Source of the DNA: Mucilaginibacter sp. UBA5151
Lineage (GTDB): Bacteria > Bacteroidota > Bacteroidia > Sphingobacteriales > Sphingobacteriaceae
Direction of reading: 5' to 3'
Length of the DNA stretch: 17,984 nucleotides
NCBI GenBank assembly: GCA_002413785.1
Contig: DHXR01000001.1
Span: 1-17,984 of the forward strand
Of this stretch, positions 13,154 through 17,984 are shown in pieces. The notes under the pieces were generated by a model, which worked only from the letters and a program-made list of their open reading frames with translations, had not been told where the DNA came from and ran no database searches. How positions within the stretch are numbered: the stretch's first letter is position 1; every line of letters starts with the position of its first letter. Both the position numbers and the translations under genes were made by a program.

Positions 13154-15268
13154 ATGGGTGTAATGGGTTTTTTGCGTGAACGGATGGGAAAAATTCTCGC
13201 GATTTGTATTGGGTTCTCGCTGCTTGCTTTTATTGTAGGTGAAGTTGTAAGGTCGGGCGGCTCATTTTTTAAGGATGACCGTAACTTACTCGGTGAAGTT
13301 GGCGGCGAAAAAATTGCTTATGATGACTTTACCAAAAAGGTTGACCAAAACAGCGCTCAATTCAGGCAGCAAGCAGGTCAGGGGGCTTTATCGCCGCAAA
13401 TAGTAAGCTATGTGCAGGGATTTACCTGGGACCAAATGGTACGCGAAGCAGTTATGCAAAAAGAGGTTGATAAACTCGACCTTATAGTTGGAGATGATGA
13501 AGCTAAATCGATGGTGAGCGGTAGTAACCCTAACCAACAGATAGTACAAGCCTTTGGCGACCCCAAAACCGGGCAGGTTGACAAGAATAAGTTAAATACT
13601 TTTTTGAATAACCTGGCTTCGTCAAAAGCAGATGACCCGCTGAGGCAGCAATGGGCCGACTTTTTAACCCAGATGATCGAGGCTAAGTTGTCCGAAAAAT
13701 ATATCTCATTGGTAACTAACAGCCTGTATGTAAATTCGCTGGAAGCTAAGGATGCTTACGAAAGCAAAAATAAACTTGTAAACTTTAAATATGTTTTACT
13801 TGATTATGCATCGGTGCCTGACAGTAAAATAAACATTACCGCTGATGATTATCAAAGTTATTACAATGAGCATAAAACCGAATTTAAAAATCCCCAGGAA
13901 TTAAGGACTTTTGATTACGTAAGCTTTAACGCATCTCCATCAAAAGCCGATTCGGCCGCGATAAAAAAACAAGCCGAAAAACTTGCAGTTGATTTCAAAG
14001 CAAGCACAAATGATTCGCTGTTTGTGCAGATCAATGCGCAAACCAAAACGCCGTTAACTTTTCAGCATAAAGGCCGCGCCGGGTTAGATCCAAAAACTGA
14101 TTCCATTATGTTCAGTTCGCCAAACGGTTTTGTTTACGGACCGTTCCTGTCAAACGGAAGTTATAAAATTGCAAAACTTGATGATGCCCATACCGAACCC
14201 GATTCAGTAAAGGCAAGGCATATATTGATCGATGAAAAAACTATCGGCCATGATAAAGCTTTGGCCAAAGCCGATTCAATAAAAAAATTGATCGAAGGCG
14301 GGAAATCATTTGCTGAACTTGCCAATTTATATTCTATTGATAAAAGCTCTGCTGTAAAAGGCGGCGAGTTGGGTACCTTTGCCCGGGGCGCCATGGTAGC
14401 CCCTTTTGAAAATGCGATATTTAGCGGTAAAAAAGGCGACCTGAAAATAGTTACTACCCAATTTGGCGTACACCTGATTGAAATAGAAGATCAGAAAGGA
14501 TCGGCGAAGGTTGCGAAAATAGCTGTTGTTGATGTGCCTTTGAAAGCCACCAGTGAAACACAAACAAATGTGTACAGCAAAGCCCAGGGATTTTTAGGTT
14601 CTTTAACTAAAGAGAATTTTGACGGGCAGGCTAAAAAAGCAGGTTTAACTAAGAAAACAGCTGCGGATGTAAATAGTATCGCCTCAACTGTGGTGGGTGT
14701 CGAAAGCGCCCGTGAAATTGTAAGGTGGGCATTTGGCGCTGCAAAAGGCGACTTTTCTGATAAAGTTTATATCACCGGCGATCAGTATATTATTGCTCAC
14801 CTGGTACAAATTAAACCACAGGGCACTTTATCGCTTGATGATGTTAAAAAGCAAATTGAGCCTATGGTTAAAAACAGGGTGAAAGCTAAATTATTAAACG
14901 ATAAATTACAGGCTGCATTAAACGGCTCATCAACAATTGACCAGGTTGGTCAAAAAGCGGGGGTTAAAGTAGCGCCGATTCAAAACATGGTTTTTGCTAA
15001 TCCGGTTATCCCGGGTTCATCAGCTGAATATAAGCTGATAGGTACAGTTTTTGGTTCGCAGCCAAACAAATTATCAAAACCTGTTGAAGGCCAGCAGGGT
15101 GTTTATGTTTTTGTTGTGGATAGCTTTATTAACCCGGCCCCGCTTGCAAATGCCGTTAGGGAAAAGCAGCAATTAGGCCAGGCTGAATTGCAGCGTGCCG
15201 ATTCGCAGATATTTGACGCATTGAAAGATAAGGCGAATGTAAAAGATTACAGAGCTAAGTTTTTATAA
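13154..15268 (+). CDS. ppiD: PpiD/SurA-type peptidyl-prolyl cis-trans isomerase
   Basis: A membrane-anchored periplasmic foldase of 704 residues. Seen directly: a short cytoplasmic N-terminus (MGVMGFLRERMGK), one membrane helix at about 14-31, a SurA-like chaperone region with the FTKKVDQN start, and a parvulin (PpiC) domain at about 353-440 with ARHILI, FAELANLYSIDKSS, GGELGTFARGAMVAPFE and FGVHLIEIED. A second, degenerate parvulin-like stretch follows (AREIVRWAFGAAKGDFSDK), and the C-terminal region resembles PpiD. E. coli PpiD is shorter (623). It probably assists folding of outer-membrane proteins, which suits the upstream barrel and lptC genes. An intrinsic terminator follows its stop codon. 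An ATG three codons in (13163) is an alternative start. Confidence 0.92.
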   Translation: MGVMGFLRERMGKILAICIGFSLLAFIVGEVVRSGGSFFKDDRNLLGEVGGEKIAYDDFTKKVDQNSAQFRQQAGQGALSPQIVSYVQGFTWDQMVREAVMQKEVDKLDLIVGDDEAKSMVSGSNPNQQIVQAFGDPKTGQVDKNKLNTFLNNLASSKADDPLRQQWADFLTQMIEAKLSEKYISLVTNSLYVNSLEAKDAYESKNKLVNFKYVLLDYASVPDSKINITADDYQSYYNEHKTEFKNPQELRTFDYVSFNASPSKADSAAIKKQAEKLAVDFKASTNDSLFVQINAQTKTPLTFQHKGRAGLDPKTDSIMFSSPNGFVYGPFLSNGSYKIAKLDDAHTEPDSVKARHILIDEKTIGHDKALAKADSIKKLIEGGKSFAELANLYSIDKSSAVKGGELGTFARGAMVAPFENAIFSGKKGDLKIVTTQFGVHLIEIEDQKGSAKVAKIAVVDVPLKATSETQTNVYSKAQGFLGSLTKENFDGQAKKAGLTKKTAADVNSIASTVVGVESAREIVRWAFGAAKGDFSDKVYITGDQYIIAHLVQIKPQGTLSLDDVKKQIEPMVKNRVKAKLLNDKLQAALNGSSTIDQVGQKAGVKVAPIQNMVFANPVIPGSSAEYKLIGTVFGSQPNKLSKPVEGQQGVYVFVVDSFINPAPLANAVREKQQLGQAELQRADSQIFDALKDKANVKDYRAKFL

Positions 15269-15290
15269 GCATATTTTAAAGTAATTTTGT

Positions 15291-15327
15291 ATCCGGGTAT
15301 AGCGTTACGTCTATGCCCGGATTTTTT
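15291..15327 (+). terminator. Intrinsic terminator after ppiD
   Basis: A 12-bp stem pairs 15291-15302 (ATCCGGGTATAG) with 15311-15322 (CTATGCCCGGAT) with one G-U pair. The loop is 8 nt (CGTTACGT). The stem is followed by TTTTT and then more T-rich sequence. It lies 22 nt after the ppiD stop and ends transcription of the purQ-ppiD block. A TAATTTTG box at 15282-15289 overlaps its left flank and might start the next transcript. Confidence 0.88.
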
Positions 15328-15340
15328 ATTTTATTACGCA

Positions 15341-15856
15341 ATGGAAATACAGGAAAATATAGTGAATAAGGTGGCCCAAAGCGGCCTGGTTACTTTGGAC
15401 CCCGCTGCCTTTTACCCCGTCGGCGACCGTGTTGTTTATGATATAAAGGATAACCTGTATATGGGCCTGATCCTTCGTGAAAAAGATTTCAGGGAATTTG
15501 TAAAGCAGCATGACTGGTCGCAGTATGAGGGGAAATATGTGGCTATTACCTGCACTGCCGACGCCATTGTACCGGCCTGGGCCTATATGCTTTTAGCCAA
15601 CCGCATGGCGCCTTACGCCCTTGAAACCGTTTTTGGTGATGCTGAAGTACTTGAAACAGTACTGTTTGTAAAAAGCCTGTCAAAAATGGATGCTGAACAA
15701 TACCGCGGCCAGCGCATCGTTATAAAAGGCTGCGGGGATACGCCGGTACCGGTTTCGGCTTATGTTGAACTGACAAAAAAGCTTACACCCGTTGTAAAAA
15801 GTCTGATGTTTGGCGAGCCCTGTTCAACGGTACCCATTTATAAGAAGGGTTCATAG
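15341..15856 (+). CDS. DUF2480 family protein
   Basis: A 171-residue protein, apparently cytoplasmic, matching the uncharacterised DUF2480 family of Bacteroidota. The recognisable segments are VYDIKDNLYMGLILREKDFREF, split as VYDIKDNLYMG and LILREKDFREF, then the HDWSQYEGKYVAI run, TADAIVPAWAYMLLA, and the C-terminal cysteine segments VIKGCGDTPVPVSAYVEL and FGEPCSTVPIYKK. Two conserved-looking cysteines near the C-terminus could bind a metal, but no function is known. I start at ATG 15341 because the upstream in-frame codons read through the terminator. The last codon and the stop TAG lie inside the first unit of a heptamer repeat array. Confidence 0.88.
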   Translation: MEIQENIVNKVAQSGLVTLDPAAFYPVGDRVVYDIKDNLYMGLILREKDFREFVKQHDWSQYEGKYVAITCTADAIVPAWAYMLLANRMAPYALETVFGDAEVLETVLFVKSLSKMDAEQYRGQRIVIKGCGDTPVPVSAYVELTKKLTPVVKSLMFGEPCSTVPIYKKGS

Positions 15857-15904
15857 TTGATAGTTCATGGTTCATGGTTCATAGTTCATAGTCGATAGTC
15901 CATA
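15849..15904. repeat. Heptamer tandem array, GTTCATR type
   Basis: Eight consecutive 7-nt units in register: GTTCATA, GTTGATA, GTTCATG twice, GTTCATA twice, GTCGATA, GTCCATA. The first unit contains the stop codon (TAG) of the DUF2480 gene. It runs straight into a second heptamer array of different sequence. Confidence 0.85.
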
Positions 15905-15972
15905 GCTTGATTCCTGGCTCTTGATTCTTGGCTCTTGATTCCTGGCTCTTGGCTCCTGGCTCTTGGCTCCTC
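15905..15972. repeat. Heptamer tandem array, GCTCTTG/ATTCCTG type
   Basis: After a 5-nt partial unit (GCTTG), nine 7-nt units follow in register, alternating GCTCTTG with ATTCCTG or ATTCTTG, then with GCTCCTG or GCTCCTC. This also gives a 14-nt higher-order period. With the preceding array, every unit conforms, with rare exceptions, to the loose pattern RYTCNTR. Confidence 0.85.
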
Positions 15973-16096
15973 CCTTGTAATGGGATTGTAAAAATTTAGT
16001 TGCAATTATTTACTTTGGGGGTAAATTCATGTCAATGCTCAAACAGGCTCTAATAAACAAAATTGAAATTTTGTGCTTGTATGTAAGAATAAGCAA

Positions 16097-16876
16097 ATGA
16101 AAAGATACATTTTAATAATTTTTCTGGCAACAATAGCGTTCACCCGCGCCTTTGGTCAGCCAATGGCTAATATGGTTACGCCTGTTTTTAAAGCCGGCGA
16201 GCAGTTAAGCTATACCTTGAAATACGGTTTTTTTACTGCCGCCCGGGCTGATTTACGCGTGGAAACAAGTGATAAAACGTTCGAGGGGCATCCTGCTTTT
16301 CATATCGTTGCCGATGGCCAGACAGCCGGTGCTTTTGACCTTTTATATAAGACCCGTAACCGTTACGAAACATACATTGATAAAACCACATTGCTGCCCT
16401 ATTTTTATACTGAAAACAGGCACGAGTCCAGCTATAAACACAGCGATAACGTAACCTTTAACCACCATGATGACAAGATCACGGCAAACAAAGGTGTTTT
16501 TCCTTATAAAGGGAAAGTGTTTGATTTTTTATCGGCTTACTATTTTTCGCGCAGCATTGATGTTTCCAAAATTAAGATTGGGGATACATTCGATCTGAAA
16601 TATTTTTTGGAGGACGGCGTACATACCCTCAGCATCACTTATGTGGGCAAAGAAAAGGTGGAAAGCGACCTTGGAGTTTTTAATTGTTTGAAATTTAATC
16701 CTACCATTATACCGGGCCGCGTGTTCAGGAAAGACAGTAAGTTGTACCTTTGGATAACCGATGATAACAACAGGATACCGCTGAAGGCCCATGTCGAATT
16801 GGTTGTGGGCAGTTTGACAATGAATTTAACAGGGGTGAAGGATTTGAAATATCCTTTAAACCCGATTAGTAAGTAA
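16097..16876 (+). CDS. DUF3108 domain-containing exported protein
   Basis: A 259-residue protein with a clear signal peptide (KRYILIIFLATIAFTRAFGQ, cut after about residue 20) followed by a beta-rich domain of the DUF3108 type. The segments FKAGEQLSYTLKYGFFTAARADL and GQTAGAFDLLYKTRNRYETY, shown here only by their outer parts, begin and continue the family pattern; later come GDTFDLKYFLEDGVHTL, GVFNCLKFNP and DDNNRIPLKAHVEL. The family is secreted or periplasmic with a jellyroll-like fold and no known activity. ATG 16097 is chosen because the signal peptide starts there; a GTG at 16073 in the same frame would add eight hydrophilic residues in front. The gene sits alone between two repeat-rich gaps. 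Confidence 0.85.
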   Translation: MKRYILIIFLATIAFTRAFGQPMANMVTPVFKAGEQLSYTLKYGFFTAARADLRVETSDKTFEGHPAFHIVADGQTAGAFDLLYKTRNRYETYIDKTTLLPYFYTENRHESSYKHSDNVTFNHHDDKITANKGVFPYKGKVFDFLSAYYFSRSIDVSKIKIGDTFDLKYFLEDGVHTLSITYVGKEKVESDLGVFNCLKFNPTIIPGRVFRKDSKLYLWITDDNNRIPLKAHVELVVGSLTMNLTGVKDLKYPLNPISK

Positions 16877-16939
16877 AATAACGTGTTGGGCAATTGAAAA
16901 TAAAGAACGAGGTGTGATTTATAGCCTGGCCCGTGCGAT

Positions 16940-17104
16940 TCCCCTCTTGAGAGTAATGGCACTAACTTAGAATAAAAATGTTCAGCAATTTAATATCGAA
17001 TAATGAATTTCGAATGTCCAATATCGAATTTTTCAATTCATCATTCGATATTCAGTATTCGACATTAAATAACTTAAGTTAGTGACATTACTCTCAAGAG
17101 GGGA
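16940..17104. mobile_element. MITE-like palindrome with inverted heptamer-array core
   Basis: The terminal arms 16940-16969 and 17075-17104 are inverted repeats of 30 bp with one mismatch, with outer end TCCCCTCTTGAGAG. Inside, 16994-17028 is five heptamers of the TNNNGAA type (TATCGAA, TAATGAA, TTTCGAA, TGTCCAA, TATCGAA) and 17037-17071 is five in the opposite sense (TTCATCA, TTCGATA, TTCAGTA, TTCGACA, TTAAATA). The two arrays pair imperfectly and close on a GAATT-TTTC-AATTC tip at 17026-17039. Nearly the whole 165 bp can therefore fold as one long hairpin, with a left-side bulge at 16970-16987. It has no coding capacity and no clear target duplication. It fills most of the 410-bp gap between the DUF3108 and DUF3109 genes; the flanks of that gap show no gene. 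Confidence 0.75.
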
Positions 17105-17226
17105 GTTGTGATAACCTGCATGTTTTCAATTGATTGTGATTTTTTTATTGGAATTTTCAATCGCTAAATACATTAAGATAATAAGGATCAAGACATAAGA
17201 AAAAAGAACCGGGATCTAAGAATCAG

Positions 17227-17234
17227 TAGCTTTG
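17227..17234 (+). promoter_or_regulatory. Possible -7 box of the DUF3109 gene
   Basis: TAGCTTTG followed by C fits TAnnTTTG and would give a leader of roughly 45-50 nt. No -33 TTTG is visible at the expected spacing. Confidence 0.3.
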
Positions 17235-17253
17235 CGCTGTTGCATGTGAGCTG

Positions 17254-17274
17254 ATTCCTTGCTCTTGATTCTAA
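17254..17274. repeat. Short heptamer array upstream of DUF3109 gene
   Basis: Three units in register, ATTCCTT, GCTCTTG and ATTCTAA, closely match the array at 15905-15972, about 1.3 kb away. They end 12 nt before the DUF3109 ATG. Confidence 0.55.
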
Positions 17275-17286
17275 ATAAACATAAAT

Positions 17287-17850
17287 ATGATAGAAGTTGG
17301 GGCTGTATTGCTGCACGAGGATGTGGTAAAGGAAAATTTTGTATGTAACCTGAATAAATGTAAGGGCGCCTGCTGTCTGGAAGGAGACTCGGGTGCGCCG
17401 CTTGAAACCACTGAACTGGGCATCCTCGACGAAATATATCCGAAAGTTAAACCTTTTATGACTGCAAAGGGAATTGCCACTATTGAGAAGAACGGCACCT
17501 ACGTAAAAGATTTTGAAGGCGATTACACCACCCCCTGCGTTGACGTGAATAAGGAATGTGCTTATGTGATTTGGGAAAACGGCATTACCAAATGCGCTAT
17601 CGAAAAAGCTTATGAAAACGGTGCTATTGACTGGAAAAAGCCCATTTCCTGTCATCTATATCCCATCCGCGTCACAAAATACCCCGAGTTTGATGTACTC
17701 AATTACGACCGCTGGAGCGTTTGCAGTCCGGCCTGCGCTTTTGGGGCCGAACTGAAAGTGCGCGTTCACGAATTTTTAAAAGCCCCCCTCATCCGCAAAT
17801 ACGGCGAAGACTGGTACAAAGAACTCGAAGACCGCGTGGCGGGGATTTAG
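17287..17850 (+). CDS. DUF3109 family cysteine-rich protein
   Basis: A 187-residue cytoplasmic protein of the DUF3109 family. It has ten cysteines: a cluster CNLNKCKGACC (Cys20, 25, 29, 30), then Cys84, Cys91, Cys103, Cys122 (SCHLYPIRV) and Cys146/Cys150 in CSPAC. This spacing resembles the cysteine pattern of the YkgJ/UPF0153 family, thought to bind zinc or iron-sulfur clusters, so a metal cluster is likely here. The reaction is unknown. The frame is complete and the stop TAG is followed immediately by a GTCATTG heptamer array. It converges on the partial gene at the right edge. Confidence 0.88.
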   Translation: MIEVGAVLLHEDVVKENFVCNLNKCKGACCLEGDSGAPLETTELGILDEIYPKVKPFMTAKGIATIEKNGTYVKDFEGDYTTPCVDVNKECAYVIWENGITKCAIEKAYENGAIDWKKPISCHLYPIRVTKYPEFDVLNYDRWSVCSPACAFGAELKVRVHEFLKAPLIRKYGEDWYKELEDRVAGI

Positions 17851-17893
17851 GTCATTGGGTCATTGGTCATTAGGTATTGGTGGTTGGTCTTAG
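17851..17893. repeat. Heptamer array between convergent genes, GTCATTG type
   Basis: Units are GTCATTG (17851), one extra G, GTCATTG (17859), GTCATTA (17866), GGTATTG (17873), GTGGTTG (17880) and GTCTTAG (17887). The array begins at the first base after the DUF3109 stop codon. It also supplies the apparent stop codon (TTA at 17870-17872, read on the minus strand) and the last few codons of the convergent partial gene. Confidence 0.7.
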
Positions 17894-17984
17894 TGAAACT
17901 TTCAAAATAACTTCCGCAGAGTTAACCAAAACGATGTTCGGTGAGTTAACCAGCCGCTGTACATTGGCGTTAATATCGCTTGCA
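17870..17984 (-). CDS. C-terminal fragment of a minus-strand gene (partial)
   Basis: Reading leftward from the window edge, one frame stays open for 37 codons (ASDINANVQRLVNSPN, then IVLVNSAEVILKVSLRP) and ends TAA inside the heptamer array. Codon choice resembles the neighbouring genes and the peptide looks like real protein, but it is too short to name a family. The last residues (PTTNT) are encoded by repeat DNA. A chance open frame of this length is possible. Confidence 0.4.
   Translation of the reverse strand, partial: ASDINANVQRLVNSPNIVLVNSAEVILKVSLRPTTNT

Noticed and set aside
15287..15340. Upstream start for the DUF2480 protein
   Set aside because: The extension translates the intrinsic terminator hairpin; the family-like sequence begins at ATG 15341.
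15849..15972. Heptamer arrays as sequencing or assembly error
   Set aside because: Units vary in an orderly way while the 7-nt phase holds, and similar arrays recur at several sites in the window.
17188..17655. Minus-strand open frame of 155 codons over the DUF3109 gene
   Set aside because: It is antisense to a clear family match and shows no family features.

Overview
The window looks like ordinary chromosome from a member of the Bacteroidota, most likely Sphingobacteriaceae (Mucilaginibacter/Pedobacter-like). This rests on the protein families present (DUF2480, DUF3108, DUF3109, a DUF6427-like membrane protein, lipoprotein-type LptC, a large PpiD-type foldase), the near absence of Shine-Dalgarno sequences, and several TAnnTTTG boxes of the Bacteroidota -7 type ahead of genes. 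I see no rRNA, tRNA, CRISPR array, transposase or prophage gene.

Layout. uvrB (minus strand) fills the first 2 kb and diverges from a uracil phosphoribosyltransferase gene (upp) across a 562-bp gap that holds a nested palindromic element. upp faces an orphan XRE/HigA-like antitoxin gene, which diverges from a YjjG-type HAD nucleotidase. Then come a hicB-hicA toxin-antitoxin pair, a DinB-fold protein, an unlisted 36-residue membrane microprotein, an LpxH-like metallophosphoesterase, a family-28-like glycosyltransferase and a polytopic DUF6427-like membrane protein.

From 9.0 to 15.3 kb lies a packed co-directional block: purQ, coaX (1-nt overlap), an outer-membrane beta-barrel protein (8-nt overlap), lptC (8-nt gap), an inserted DUF2683/RelE toxin-antitoxin pair, and a PpiD-type peptidyl-prolyl isomerase ending at a strong intrinsic terminator. 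Much of this block serves the cell envelope: LPS transport, outer-membrane protein and periplasmic folding. DUF2480, DUF3108 and DUF3109 genes follow. The C-terminus of a probable minus-strand gene runs off the right edge.

The most unusual signal is between the genes. Tandem arrays with a strict 7-nt period occur at many separate sites (near 2.59, 3.26, 3.76, 15.85-15.97, 17.0, 17.25 and 17.85 kb), each with its own variant unit. They often start at or inside a stop codon, or end at a start codon. One pair of inverted heptamer arrays forms the core of a 165-bp MITE-like palindrome at 16940-17104. A second, unrelated palindromic element of about 150 bp sits at 2315-2466. I see no new multi-gene defence or biosynthetic system; the candidates for something undescribed are this heptamer-repeat family, the two palindromic elements and the membrane microprotein.
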